From Pontivivens nitratireducens (GTDB lineage Bacteria; Pseudomonadota; Alphaproteobacteria; Rhodobacterales; Rhodobacteraceae): a stretch of 64,000 nt of DNA. The notes under the pieces were generated by a model. That model was not told where the DNA came from and ran no database searches. It saw nothing but the letters and a program-made list of their open reading frames with translations. The stretch is from NCBI RefSeq assembly GCF_014235845.1, contig NZ_JACJUQ010000003.1, forward strand, positions 62,001-126,000. Direction: 5' to 3'. The translations under genes and the position numbers were made by a program. Within the stretch, counting starts at the first letter, position 1; each line of letters starts with the position of its first letter. Shown here one piece after another: positions 7,225 to 16,321 of this stretch.

Positions 7225-9453
7225 TCAGGCCCTGCGGGAGCGGTTGCGGCGGATCTTCGATTTCGTCAGCTTGCGCTTGCCGCCGCCCTTGCGCGGGCCG
7301 CTCTTGCCGCGTGGCATGGCGCGATCCTCGACCGACAGCAATTCGAACAGCAGGCCGCCCGTCACGGGAACCGCTTCCTCCAGCCGCACCGTTACCGGCA
7401 TCCCAAGCCCTATCACCCGGCCCGAACGGTCGCCCATCAGGGTTTGCGTATCGGGATCGTGGCTCCAGTATTCGTGGCCCAGCCTGCTGATCGGGATCAG
7501 GCCATCGGCACCGGTTTCGTCCAGCTTCACGAACAGGCCGAAACGGGCGACGCCGGCGACCCGGCCCTCGAACTCATTGCCCACCCGCTCCGCCAGATAG
7601 GCGGCGAGGTAGCGGTCGGTCGTGTCGCGTTCTGCCAGCATGGATCGCCGCTCGGTCTGGCTGATATGCTCGGCCGTCTCCTCCAGCCTTTCCTCATCCA
7701 GCGGGCCAAGCCCGTCATCCCCCCATTTGTGAGCCGAGATCAGCGCCCGGTGCACGATCAGGTCGGCATAGCGCCGGATGGGAGAGGTGAAATGCGCATA
7801 CCGCGCAAGGCTGAGCCCGAAATGCCCGAAATTTTCCGCCGCGTAATAGGCCTGCATCATCGACCGCAGGACGGAGACGTTGATCATCTCCGCATGTTCC
7901 TGACCCGCGCTGTCGTTCAGCAGCGCATTGAGATGCGCGGTTCTGAGCACCTGCCCCTTGGCCAGCACCATGCCCACGCTGTCCACGACCTCACGCAGCT
8001 GGTCCAGCTTCGCGGGGGAGGGTTCCTCATGCACGCGGTACAAGAGCGGGCGCTGCTTGCGTTCCAGCGTTTCGGCGGCGCACACATTCGACAGGATCAT
8101 GAACTCCTCGATCAGCTTGTGCGCGTCGAACCGGTCGCGGAACGCGACGGAGGTCACTTCGCCCGCGTCGTTCAGGATCACCTTGCGTTCGGGCAGATCC
8201 AGATCGAGCGGCGCACGGTGTTCGCGCGCCAGCTTCGTCGCCTCATAGGCGGCCCAGAGCGGGCGCAGCACCCAGTCGAGCAGGGGTTCGGTCCGCTCCG
8301 TCACTTGCCCGTCGATCGCGGCCTGCGCCTCCTCATAGCTGAGCGAAGCAGGTGAGCGCATCAGAGCGCGGGTGAAGCGATGCCCGATCTTGCGCCCCCC
8401 CGCGTCCAGTTGCATGCGCAACGCGATACAGGGGCGGTCCACCCCCTCATGCAGGCTGCACAGATCGCCGGACAACTCCTCCGGCAGCATCGGCACGACG
8501 CGGTCGGGGAAATAGGTGGAATTGCCGCGCTTGCGCGCCTCCGCATCCAAGGGGGAGCCGGGGATGACGTAATGCGCCACATCCGCGATGGCGACCCAGA
8601 CCACATGCCCGCCGGGATTCTGCGGATCGCTGTCCGCCTCCGCCGCGACGGCGTCGTCGTGGTCGCGGGCGTCCGACGGGTCGATGGTGATCAGCGGCAG
8701 ATGGCGCAGATCCTCGCGCTGGCCCAGGCTGACAGGCTTGGCCTTGATCGCCTGCTTGACCACGTCGTCGGGAAAGGCATCGGGGATGCCATGTTCATGA
8801 ATGGCGATCAGGCTGACGGATTTTGGGGCGGCGGGGTCGCCCAGCCGGGCGCTGATCCGGGCCTTTGGCAGACCCATCCGGTCGCCGCGCCCGATCTGCT
8901 CACCCTCGACCAGTTCACCGTCGCGCGCGCCGTTGCGATCACCGGGTTGGACCACCCATTCGCGGTCGGCCTTCTTGCTGATCGGAACGATGCGCCCGCC
9001 GTATTCCTGCTGGCGAAAGATGCCGAGCACCTTTTGCGGGCCGGAACCGACCTTGCGGATCACCTTGCCGAAATAGCCGTGATCGCCGCGGTCGATCTTG
9101 ACCAGAACCTGATCGCCCTCTCCGACGGCCTTATCCCCGCGCCCCGGCGGGATGGAGACGCGCGGCTTCGCGTCCTCACTGTCCCATTGCAGCGGTTCGG
9201 CCCACAGATCGCCGTCGCTGTCGGGGGCCATGACGCGCAGCACGGCCACGGGCGGCAACTCACCGGCCTTGTGGAACTTCTTGCGGCCCTTCTCGATCAG
9301 GCCCGCCTCGGTCATTTCGCGCAGGACACGCTTCAACTCGATCCGGGCATTGCCCTTGATGCCGAACGCGCGGCCGATCTCTCGCTTGCCGCTGGCATTG
9401 GGATGCGCGCGGATGAAATCGAGGATCTGCTCTTGGGTGGGGAAATCTTTCAT
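7225..9453 (-). CDS. rnr: Ribonuclease R
   Basis: A 742-residue 3'-5' exoribonuclease. An N-terminal winged-helix segment (residues 1-60, FIRAHPNASGKREIGRAF) is followed by cold-shock domains and the RNB catalytic domain with the magnesium site DPSDARDHDD (about 258-267) and the ISRRSMLAERD-like helix region. An S1 domain (FEGRVAGVARFGLFVKL) comes next, and then a basic tail rich in Lys/Arg. RNase R degrades structured RNA, including defective rRNA and tmRNA-tagged messages. It is separated from the DUF892 gene upstream by a hairpin region. Confidence 0.96.
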   Translation of the reverse strand: MKDFPTQEQILDFIRAHPNASGKREIGRAFGIKGNARIELKRVLREMTEAGLIEKGRKKFHKAGELPPVAVLRVMAPDSDGDLWAEPLQWDSEDAKPRVSIPPGRGDKAVGEGDQVLVKIDRGDHGYFGKVIRKVGSGPQKVLGIFRQQEYGGRIVPISKKADREWVVQPGDRNGARDGELVEGEQIGRGDRMGLPKARISARLGDPAAPKSVSLIAIHEHGIPDAFPDDVVKQAIKAKPVSLGQREDLRHLPLITIDPSDARDHDDAVAAEADSDPQNPGGHVVWVAIADVAHYVIPGSPLDAEARKRGNSTYFPDRVVPMLPEELSGDLCSLHEGVDRPCIALRMQLDAGGRKIGHRFTRALMRSPASLSYEEAQAAIDGQVTERTEPLLDWVLRPLWAAYEATKLAREHRAPLDLDLPERKVILNDAGEVTSVAFRDRFDAHKLIEEFMILSNVCAAETLERKQRPLLYRVHEEPSPAKLDQLREVVDSVGMVLAKGQVLRTAHLNALLNDSAGQEHAEMINVSVLRSMMQAYYAAENFGHFGLSLARYAHFTSPIRRYADLIVHRALISAHKWGDDGLGPLDEERLEETAEHISQTERRSMLAERDTTDRYLAAYLAERVGNEFEGRVAGVARFGLFVKLDETGADGLIPISRLGHEYWSHDPDTQTLMGDRSGRVIGLGMPVTVRLEEAVPVTGGLLFELLSVEDRAMPRGKSGPRKGGGKRKLTKSKIRRNRSRRA

Positions 9454-9492
9454 GCAGTCGCCTTAGCATGAAGGGAAAGCGGACACGAGAGC

Positions 9493-9519
9493 GCCCCGCC
9501 CGCGAATTGCGGACGGGGC
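9493..9519 (-). terminator. GC hairpin between DUF892 gene and rnr
   Basis: GCCCCGCCCGC and GCGGACGGGGC pair with a 5-nt loop, giving an 11-bp stem. It lies just past the stop of the minus-strand ferritin-like gene. No long U-run follows on the minus strand, so it may act as a weak terminator or 3' stabiliser. Confidence 0.45.
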
Positions 9520-9541
9520 TATCATTTGATTTGCTGTCGGA

Positions 9542-10039
9542 TCAGGCCGCAGCGGATTTATTGACACTGCCGGTCGCGATCTCGGTCATGTGACGGTCGC
9601 CGTCATAGGAGGCGTCCAGACATTTATCCAGTTTCGTGGCATCGTCGGTCTGGTCCAGCCGCTTGGCAAATGCCTTGCAGCAGCCATACCCGGCAATGGC
9701 GTAGTGGGCCATGCGCTGATATTGCGTGATGATCATGGCATCGCGCACGTCATCGTCGGAAAAGTCCTCATCCAGGACATGCGCGTGCACCTCCTTGACC
9801 AGACCTTCCATGCCCTTGCAGAACTCATCTGTGGGGTCTTCGCCATGGCCCTTGATGATCTCGGACAGGGTGTCCATGCCATCCTGAATGCCGTCGGCGC
9901 CGGCCTTCAGCGCCTTTTTCAATTCATCGTCGGTGGCGGCATCGTGCAGCTTCTGCGTTGCGGCCTTAGATTGTTTGCAGGCGGAATAAATGTCCTGCAT
10001 CTGGTCGATATAGATATCTTTCAGGGACGAAAATGCCAT
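9542..10039 (-). CDS. YciE/YciF-type ferritin-like protein (DUF892)
   Basis: A 165-residue all-helical protein starting MAFSSLKDIYIDQMQDIYSA, with a four-helix di-iron-type layout: repeated Glu/His-bearing helices include LVKEVHAHVLDE, ITQYQRMAHYAIAGYG and the final SYDGDRHMTEIA. This is the DUF892 group, which in several bacteria is induced by osmotic or general stress. The start is set by GAGAGGA 7 nt upstream; an ATG eight codons earlier lies upstream of that site. A perfect EcfG-type promoter lies 42 bp before the start, so control by the general stress response is likely. Actual iron binding is not shown. Confidence 0.85.
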   Translation of the reverse strand: MAFSSLKDIYIDQMQDIYSACKQSKAATQKLHDAATDDELKKALKAGADGIQDGMDTLSEIIKGHGEDPTDEFCKGMEGLVKEVHAHVLDEDFSDDDVRDAMIITQYQRMAHYAIAGYGCCKAFAKRLDQTDDATKLDKCLDASYDGDRHMTEIATGSVNKSAAA

Positions 10040-10080
10040 CGTGAAATCCTCTCGTTGCTTCAATAGCCTTGGACAGAGGA

Positions 10081-10105
10081 AACGTGCAGATCGGCTGCCA
10101 GTTCC
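10081..10105 (-). promoter_or_regulatory. EcfG-type general stress promoter (GGAAC-N16-CGTT)
   Basis: On the minus strand GGAAC is followed after exactly 16 bases by CGTT, matching the alphaproteobacterial EcfG consensus GGAAC-N16/17-cGTT. The inferred transcript would lead into the YciE-type gene 42 bp downstream. The -35 also sits inside an inverted repeat, GCCAGT-N6-ACTGGC. Confidence 0.65.
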
Positions 10106-10173
10106 GAGACTGGCGATTTTGTCGCGCTCATCAGGTGCGCATCAGATTCATGAAGGGTGACAGACGCGAAATC

Positions 10174-10905
10174 CTATAGTCGCCGCAACATACCCAACAG
10201 GCGGCTCAGCTTTGGGTCGTTTTGCGCGGTCAGTCGGGCGACATTGATCGACCAGCGTTTCGCATCGTCCGTGGTGCCCGCCAGACCGCGCAGCGGCAGG
10301 GCCTGCCGTATCGGTTGCGGCGGGGCGGCGCACTGATCGGTGACATCGACGTGATACATGCCGTCCACCAGAACGTTCAGCATCAGGGTGACACCTTCGG
10401 GAAAGCGTGCATCGTCCGGACGCAGGGCGATCATCAGCGGCACCAGGCCCATATGCAGGGTAAAGCTGTAATGCGGCATCAGCTGGCCCAGCCACGGCAC
10501 CAGATCGGTGTGGTGGCGTGGCTTTCCGAACGCGGTCGTTGCCCAATCACCGATCTGCGCACGGGACAGGCCGGTATATTCCTCGATTCGCCGCCAAAGT
10601 TCGGTTGAGGCCGCGTCGCTCAGCGTGGTTTCCGCATCACCCCGGACCGACACATCGTGCCGCAGCCAGTGCGTCGTGCGGGCCGTCCGGGCAAAGGCCT
10701 GCATCGCGTGCATCCGCTCCGCCTCGGGCAGGTTGGCCAGACGGGTGCAGTCCCATCGCCCCATGCCAAAGCGCAGCGGCACGCGGATCGCCGCATCCTG
10801 CACCGCGCGCGGTTTCATCAGGACGCTGACCGCAGGCGGTGCGTTGTGGCCGTAGGCAGCCCCGATAAAGTCGAACGCGCCGGAGCCGATCGTGATGGTC
10901 GTCAT
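10174..10905 (-). CDS. Protein of unknown function (243 aa)
   Basis: The protein begins MTTITIGSGAFDFIGAAYG and is soluble, rich in Trp, His and Arg (RFGMGRWDCTRL, TTHWLRHDVSV, GKPRHHTDLVPWL). It has no signal peptide, membrane helix or catalytic motif that I recognise. The start has GGAGG at 6 nt. It lies downstream of topA on the same strand across a 93-bp gap that contains a 9-bp inverted repeat. GC-rich codon use like its neighbours argues that it is a genuine resident gene. Confidence 0.7.
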   Translation of the reverse strand: MTTITIGSGAFDFIGAAYGHNAPPAVSVLMKPRAVQDAAIRVPLRFGMGRWDCTRLANLPEAERMHAMQAFARTARTTHWLRHDVSVRGDAETTLSDAASTELWRRIEEYTGLSRAQIGDWATTAFGKPRHHTDLVPWLGQLMPHYSFTLHMGLVPLMIALRPDDARFPEGVTLMLNVLVDGMYHVDVTDQCAAPPQPIRQALPLRGLAGTTDDAKRWSINVARLTAQNDPKLSRLLGMLRRL

Positions 10906-10946
10906 GCGAAGCCTCCGGCCTGAAACGAGGGCCGCCGCAGCAGCCA

Positions 10947-10983
10947 TAGACCGCATAGATGCGGCGCGGGGCGCTGCGGTCTA
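10947..10983. repeat. Inverted repeat between topA and the 243-aa gene
   Basis: TAGACCGCA and TGCGGTCTA form a perfect 9-bp inverted repeat around a GC-rich 19-nt interior. No U-run follows, so a simple terminator is not certain; an operator or processing hairpin is possible. Confidence 0.45.
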
Positions 10984-10998
10984 GGCAATTTCGTGCTT

Positions 10999-13791
10999 TC
11001 AGCCCTCGTCATCCACCACATCGGCATCCGCCGCCTTCTTCGGCGCGGCTTTGCTGGCGGCGGTTTTCTTCGCGGCAGGTTTCTTTGCTGCGGGCTTCTT
11101 CTTGGCTGCCGGCTTTTTCGCGGCGGGTTTCTTGGCGGGGGCTTTCTTCTTGGGTTTGGTCGCGGCCTTCTCGTTGATCCAGACCAGAGCCTGTTCCAGC
11201 GTCACCGCTTCGGGTTCCACATCCTTTGGCAGGGTGGCGTTGATCTTCTCCCACTTCACGTAAGGGCCGTAGCGCCCCTTCATAACGTTGACCGGCCCGC
11301 CATCGGGGTGATCGCCTAGTTGTTTCAGCGGTTCGGCTGCCACGCCGCGCCGTCCGGGGTTCAGCTTCTTCTGCTCGATCAGGTCCACCGCCCGGTTCAG
11401 GCCGATTGTGTGAACCTCCTCGGGATCGGCCAGGTTGGCGTAGACCTTCTTGGGCTTGTCCTTCGCACTGGCGCCTTCGGGCAGGGGTTCGGTCAGCATC
11501 ACATAGGGGCCGAAGCGCCCGATATTGCTCTCGATATCGCCGCCATCGGGGTGCTTGCCGACGAAACGCGGCAGCGCCAGCAGCGGCAGCGCCATGGCCA
11601 GATCGACCTGTTCCAGGTCCGTCCCCTTGGGGATGCTCGCGCGCTTGGGCTTGGGGGCCTCCTCAGTCGGCTCGCCCAACTGCACATAGGGGCCGAAACG
11701 CCCGGTGCGCAGCGTGACCGGCACGCCCTCTTCGTCATGACCCAGCAGCTTTCCGTCGGGTCCGGCAACATCGCCGCCCTCGACCTCACCTGCCAAGGGG
11801 CGGGTATAGCGGCAATCGGGATAGTTCGAGCATCCGATGAATGCGCCGCCCGAGCGGGCCGTGCGCATCGACAGACGGCCCTCACCACAATTGGGGCACA
11901 GGCGCGGGTCCGATCCGTCCTCCTTGGGGGGGAACAGATGCGGTTCCAGCACCTCGTTGATCTTTTCCAGCACGGCGGTGATGGACAGGTCCATCGTCTC
12001 ATCCAACGCGATCTTGAAATCGGCCCAGAACCGTTCGAGCAGCTTGTGCCAGTCGGCCTCACCGGCGGAGACGTGATCCAGATCCTCCTCCAGCTTCGCG
12101 GTGAAGTCGTAGCTGACATAACGGCGGAAGAAGTTTTCGAGGAACGCCGTCACCAGCCGCCCCTTGTCCTCGGGGATCAGGCGGTTCTTCTCCTTGCGAA
12201 CGTAGTCGCGGTCCTGAATCGTCGTGACGATGCTGGCATAGGTGGACGGGCGTCCGATGCCCAGCTCCTCCATCCGCTTGACCAGCGTGGCCTCGGTATA
12301 GCGGGGCGGCGGTTGGGTGAAGTGTTGCTGGCCCAGAACGGCACCGTCACCGCCCAGAACCGCCCGCTCCTCGCGAACCACACCGCGCGTGCCTTCGACC
12401 TCCACCACTGAGTCGGATGTGAGTTTGTCGAATTCGGCGGCGAACTCACCGGATTTCTTGCGTGCGTCCTCACCTTGGGTGATCTGCGGCAGGCGCTTGG
12501 CGTCGTCCGCCTCCACGTCGTCGCGGCCCTCCTCATAGACCTTGAGGAACCCGTCAAAGGTCACGACCTGGCCTGTGGCCCGCAAAGTGACCTCACCGTC
12601 CGAGGATCCGACATCGACGGTGGTCCGCTCCAGCCGGGCGCTTTCCATCTGGCTGGCGATGGTCCGCTTCCAGATCAGATCGTAGAGCTTGCGCTGCTCC
12701 GCCTCGACCCCGCCGGGCAGGTCGTCCACAGCCCGCGAAAGCTCGGTCGGACGCACGCATTCATGTGCCTCCTGCGCGTTTTTCGCCTTGTTCTTGTACA
12801 CGCGCGCACTGCCGGGGACATAATCCTTGCCATAGCGTTCGCCGATCGCATCGCGCGCGGCAGTCACGGCCTCGGGGGCCATGTCGATCCCGTCGGTCCG
12901 CATGTAGGTGATGTAGCCCGCCTCATACAGGCGCTGCGCCACGTTCATCGTCTGCCGCGCACCCCATGAGAATTTGCGGCTCGCCTCCTGCTGAAGCGTG
13001 GATGTCATGAACGGGGCGGCGGGGTTGCGCGTCGCGGGCTTGGCCTCGACGTTCAGGACCTTCAGATCGCGCGAAGTGATCGCGGCGACCGCCAGTTCGG
13101 CGGCCTCACCCGTGGCCAGATCGTAGCGGTCCAGCTTGCGCCCGCCCAGATGGGTCAGCCGGGCCTCGTAGGTCTGGGCGCGCGGGTTTTCGAGCATCGC
13201 CTTGACGCTCCAGTATTCCCGCGGCTTGAAGGCCTCGATCTCCATCTCACGCTCAACGATGACGCGCAGGGCGACCGATTGCACACGGCCTGCGGATTTC
13301 GCACCGGGCAGCCGGCGCCACAGCACGGGAGACAGCTTGAACCCCACCAGATAATCCAGCGCGCGCCGGGCCAGATATGCCTCCACCAGTTCCATATCGA
13401 CCTGACGGGGGTTTTTCATCGCCTCGGTGACGGCCGTCTTGGTGATCGCGTTGAACACGACGCGTTCGACCTGGGTGGTTTTCTTGATGGCGCGCCGCTT
13501 GGTCAGCGCCTCCTGCAAGTGCCACGAGATCGCCTCCCCCTCCCTGTCGGGGTCGGTCGCGAGGATCAGTTTGTCGTCATCCTTCAGGGCCTCGACGATG
13601 GCCTTGATATGTTTTTGCGAGGCGGTGGCCACCTCCCACTTCATCTCGAAATTGTCGTCGGGATCGACCGATCCGTCCTTGGGCGGCAGGTCACGCACAT
13701 GGCCGTATGAGGCGAGGACGGTGTAGTCCTTACCCAGATACTTGTTGATTGTCTTGGCTTTGGCAGGGCTCTCGACGACGACGACTGGCAT
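10999..13791 (-). CDS. topA: DNA topoisomerase I
   Basis: A 930-residue type IA topoisomerase that relaxes negative supercoils. The TOPRIM domain opens VVVESPAKAKTINKYLG with the metal motif LATDPDREGE (about 78-86). The active tyrosine is in YITYMRTDG (Tyr296). A C4 zinc finger (CPNCGEG ... CSNYPDC) is followed by three repeats of the GRFGPYV type and ends in a long Lys/Ala/Pro tail. Usually dprA sits next to topA in this order; here dprA is about 5 kb away on the other strand. It appears to be transcribed alone. Confidence 0.97.
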   Translation of the reverse strand: MPVVVVESPAKAKTINKYLGKDYTVLASYGHVRDLPPKDGSVDPDDNFEMKWEVATASQKHIKAIVEALKDDDKLILATDPDREGEAISWHLQEALTKRRAIKKTTQVERVVFNAITKTAVTEAMKNPRQVDMELVEAYLARRALDYLVGFKLSPVLWRRLPGAKSAGRVQSVALRVIVEREMEIEAFKPREYWSVKAMLENPRAQTYEARLTHLGGRKLDRYDLATGEAAELAVAAITSRDLKVLNVEAKPATRNPAAPFMTSTLQQEASRKFSWGARQTMNVAQRLYEAGYITYMRTDGIDMAPEAVTAARDAIGERYGKDYVPGSARVYKNKAKNAQEAHECVRPTELSRAVDDLPGGVEAEQRKLYDLIWKRTIASQMESARLERTTVDVGSSDGEVTLRATGQVVTFDGFLKVYEEGRDDVEADDAKRLPQITQGEDARKKSGEFAAEFDKLTSDSVVEVEGTRGVVREERAVLGGDGAVLGQQHFTQPPPRYTEATLVKRMEELGIGRPSTYASIVTTIQDRDYVRKEKNRLIPEDKGRLVTAFLENFFRRYVSYDFTAKLEEDLDHVSAGEADWHKLLERFWADFKIALDETMDLSITAVLEKINEVLEPHLFPPKEDGSDPRLCPNCGEGRLSMRTARSGGAFIGCSNYPDCRYTRPLAGEVEGGDVAGPDGKLLGHDEEGVPVTLRTGRFGPYVQLGEPTEEAPKPKRASIPKGTDLEQVDLAMALPLLALPRFVGKHPDGGDIESNIGRFGPYVMLTEPLPEGASAKDKPKKVYANLADPEEVHTIGLNRAVDLIEQKKLNPGRRGVAAEPLKQLGDHPDGGPVNVMKGRYGPYVKWEKINATLPKDVEPEAVTLEQALVWINEKAATKPKKKAPAKKPAAKKPAAKKKPAAKKPAAKKTAASKAAPKKAADADVVDDEG

Positions 13792-14022
13792 TCACTACTC
13801 CCCCTCGGACCCCGGGTCCGCGTTGATCCGGGAAAATGGGTGTACGCTTGCCAAGTGTCAACGGGGCAAGAAAACATGGCCCTTATCCAGGTTTGGTTCC
13901 GGTCCGGGGCCATGCAGGTTCGTGACAATGTACGAAACCGACCGGGGGCGCGGCTGTGACAGCCCGGCGCGGGAGGGTGTTTCGCCCACGCGCCGGGGGT
14001 AAGGTATCTCGGGGCGGGGGCC

Positions 14023-15033
14023 CTAGAATCCACCCTCCGCCGCTTCCGCAGCGGCGATCAGGTCGCGCCCGATTGCATCCTCGAACTGTGTCCAGACCGG
14101 CGACAGTGCCGCGATCCAGAGCGCGCGGGTCTCCTCATCCAGAGTGCGGATGCGCACGCCGTCCTGCCGGACACGAATCTTGTTCAACTCGCCCAGTTCG
14201 AACGCGAAGCGGTTCCGCTCATGCGTCACTTCCAGCAGGATCTGCGCCAGTTCGTCGCGCAGGTCAGGCTCCAGCCCGGCCCACCAGTCCTGCGAGGTTA
14301 CGACCAGATAGTCGATGATGCCGTGATTGCTCTCGGTCACGCCGTCCTGAACCGTATGGAAAGACTGGGTATAGATATTGGACCAGGTGTTTTCCTGCCC
14401 ATCGACCTCGCCGGAGTTCAGGGCGTCGTAGACCGCACTGAACGGCATCGCGATGCCGGTGCCGCCGATCGCCTCCATCTGCGCGTTGATCACGGCGGAG
14501 GGCTGGATGCGGAACCTCAATCCATTCGCGTCCGCCGGTTCGATCAACGGACGGTTGGCAGAAAACTGCTTCATGCCGTTATGCCAGAACGCCAGACCCA
14601 AAAATCCCTCGTCCAGCATGGATTCCTTCAGCGCCTGACCCGCCTCGGAGTTCTGGAATTCCTCCACCGCCAGAATGTCCTCGAACAGGAACGGCAGGTC
14701 GAACAATTGCAGGCTTTCGGTATAGGCGCCGAATTTCGACAGGGAAGGGGCTGCCATCTCGACCTCGCCGCGCAGCATGGCCGGCAGCACGTCGTCATCG
14801 TTGAACAGGCTGGAACTGGGATAGACCTCCATGCAGGCGCGCCCATCCAGTTCATCGTTTACGCGCTGCTGCAACAACAGGGCGGCTTCGCCCTTCGGGT
14901 GGCCTTGCTCCGCCGTCACATGCGCGAATCGGATGGTCATCTCTCCCGCGTCGCATTGCGCGAACGCCGCATTGGCCGTCAGCGCCAACCCCAGCGCCCC
15001 CCCGAGCGCCGTGGCGAACATTGTCAGTCGCAT
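14023..15033 (-). CDS. TRAP transporter substrate-binding protein, DctP family
   Basis: A 336-residue periplasmic receptor with a signal peptide ending AFA before QCDAGEMTIRFAHV. DctP features are the AEQGHPKGEAALLLQQRV start, LFDLPFLFED, AFWHNGMKQFSANRPL with the conserved Arg-containing GLRFRIQPS, and NTWSNIYTQSFHTVQDG. It should capture an organic acid for a TRAP system. The membrane partners DctQ and DctM are not adjacent, so it is an orphan receptor here. AAGGA at 7 nt supports the ATG. The 231-bp gap after topA holds nothing I can call. Confidence 0.9.
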   Translation of the reverse strand: MRLTMFATALGGALGLALTANAAFAQCDAGEMTIRFAHVTAEQGHPKGEAALLLQQRVNDELDGRACMEVYPSSSLFNDDDVLPAMLRGEVEMAAPSLSKFGAYTESLQLFDLPFLFEDILAVEEFQNSEAGQALKESMLDEGFLGLAFWHNGMKQFSANRPLIEPADANGLRFRIQPSAVINAQMEAIGGTGIAMPFSAVYDALNSGEVDGQENTWSNIYTQSFHTVQDGVTESNHGIIDYLVVTSQDWWAGLEPDLRDELAQILLEVTHERNRFAFELGELNKIRVRQDGVRIRTLDEETRALWIAALSPVWTQFEDAIGRDLIAAAEAAEGGF

Positions 15034-15291
15034 TCGAATTCCTTCCCTGTCTTTCACCGGTCGCCCGGTTCCCCCTCGCGGGTTGTGCCCCGTATCGGGC
15101 CATCTCACCATGTTCGTTTAATGTCTTACAACTACACGGGGCGCGTTCTCCAACACTTTCGTCGGTAAAGTTGTGCAATATGTGGCAACCGAGCCGACAA
15201 AGCGTCCGAAGCGGCCGGTTTTCCGGGCGCTTGCCCCATCAGGTGCCGCCTGACATAACGCGAGGCAACACGGAACAGAGAGGGATTTGCG

Positions 15292-16215
15292 ATGTTCGAT
15301 CACCGGCACCTACTGGGAATCGAACATCTGAGCCCGATGGACATTGCCGCCGTCCTGGACCGGGCCGACACATTCGCGACGACGCCCGACAGCCGCGCGG
15401 TGCGCCGGGACAGTCTGTCCGGCCTGACCCAGATCAACATGTTCTTCGAGAATTCGACGCGGACCCAGGCCAGCTTCGAGATCGCGGGAAAGCGTCTGGG
15501 CGCGGACGTGATGAACATGGCCATGCAGGCGTCGTCCATCAAAAAGGGTGAGACGCTGATCGACACCGCCCTGACGCTCAACGCGATGCACCCCGATCTG
15601 CTGGTCGTGCGCCACCCCAATTCCGGCGCGGTGGCCCTGCTGGCGCAAAAGGTGAACTGCGCCGTCATCAATGCCGGTGACGGGCGGCATGAGCATCCCA
15701 CGCAAGCTCTGCTCGACGCATTGACCATCCGCCGCAGGAAAGGCCGCCTGCAACGCCTGACCGTGGCGATCTGCGGCGACATCGCGCACAGCCGCGTCGC
15801 CCGCTCGAACATCATGCTGCTGGGCAAGATGGAAAACCGCGTGCGTCTGGTTGGCCCCAAGACGCTGATGCCCCCGGGGATCGAGAAATTCGGCGTCGAG
15901 GTGACGGACGATATGGCCGCAGGGCTGAAGGACGCCGACGTCGTGATGATGCTGCGCCTGCAACGCGAACGCATGGATGGCGGCTTCATCCCGTCCGAGC
16001 GGGAATACTACCACCGCTTCGGTCTGGACGCAGCCAAGCTCGCCCACGCCAAACCGGATGCCATCGTCATGCATCCCGGCCCGATGAACCGGGGGGTGGA
16101 GATCGACGGAGAAATCGCCGACGACATCAACCGCTCCGTCATTCAGGAACAGGTGGAGATGGGCGTCGCGGTCCGCATGGCCGTGCTCGAATTGCTGGGG
16201 GAGGGACGGGGATGA
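15292..16215 (+). CDS. pyrB: Aspartate carbamoyltransferase catalytic subunit
   Basis: A 307-residue ATCase chain catalysing the first committed step of pyrimidine synthesis. The carbamoyl-phosphate loop [13 protein letters not shown] (Ser55-Thr58), [11 protein letters not shown] and the C-terminal MHPGPMNRG are all intact. The start has GAGAGGGA upstream. No pyrI regulatory gene is present; the dead dihydroorotase-like pyrC encoded 660 bp downstream is the likely structural partner, as in Pseudomonas-type class A ATCases. An unrelated small gene interrupts the pair. Confidence 0.95.
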   Translation: MFDHRHLLGIEHLSPMDIAAVLDRADTFATTPDSRAVRRDSLSGLTQINMFFENSTRTQASFEIAGKRLGADVMNMAMQASSIKKGETLIDTALTLNAMHPDLLVVRHPNSGAVALLAQKVNCAVINAGDGRHEHPTQALLDALTIRRRKGRLQRLTVAICGDIAHSRVARSNIMLLGKMENRVRLVGPKTLMPPGIEKFGVEVTDDMAAGLKDADVVMMLRLQRERMDGGFIPSEREYYHRFGLDAAKLAHAKPDAIVMHPGPMNRGVEIDGEIADDINRSVIQEQVEMGVAVRMAVLELLGEGRG

Positions 16216-16261
16216 GCGACACGTGCCGTCACTCCCGCCCCAACCACTGTGGCGATCCCTA

Positions 16262-16277
16262 CCCCCGCTCGCGGGGG
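16262..16277. repeat. Short GC hairpin after pyrB
   Basis: CCCCCGC and GCGGGGG flank a 2-nt loop in the gap between pyrB and the unknown membrane gene, followed by purine-rich GGAGGAGAGGAGG. It could end or attenuate the pyrB message, or mark the edge of inserted DNA. Confidence 0.4.
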
Positions 16278-16321
16278 GAGGAGAGGAGGGGGGCTACCTC
16301 TCGATTTAAAGGACAGTTCTA

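Noticed and set aside
11009-11254. Short-period repeat array suggesting a satellite
   Set aside because: The repetition is the coding sequence of the Lys-Pro-Ala-Ala-Lys tail of topoisomerase I, common in this protein.
11051-12411. Several long plus-strand frames across topA, including very Gly/Phe/Ala-rich ones
   Set aside because: They mirror the Lys/Ala repeat tail and GC-rich codons of topA on the other strand. No ribosome sites or family motifs.
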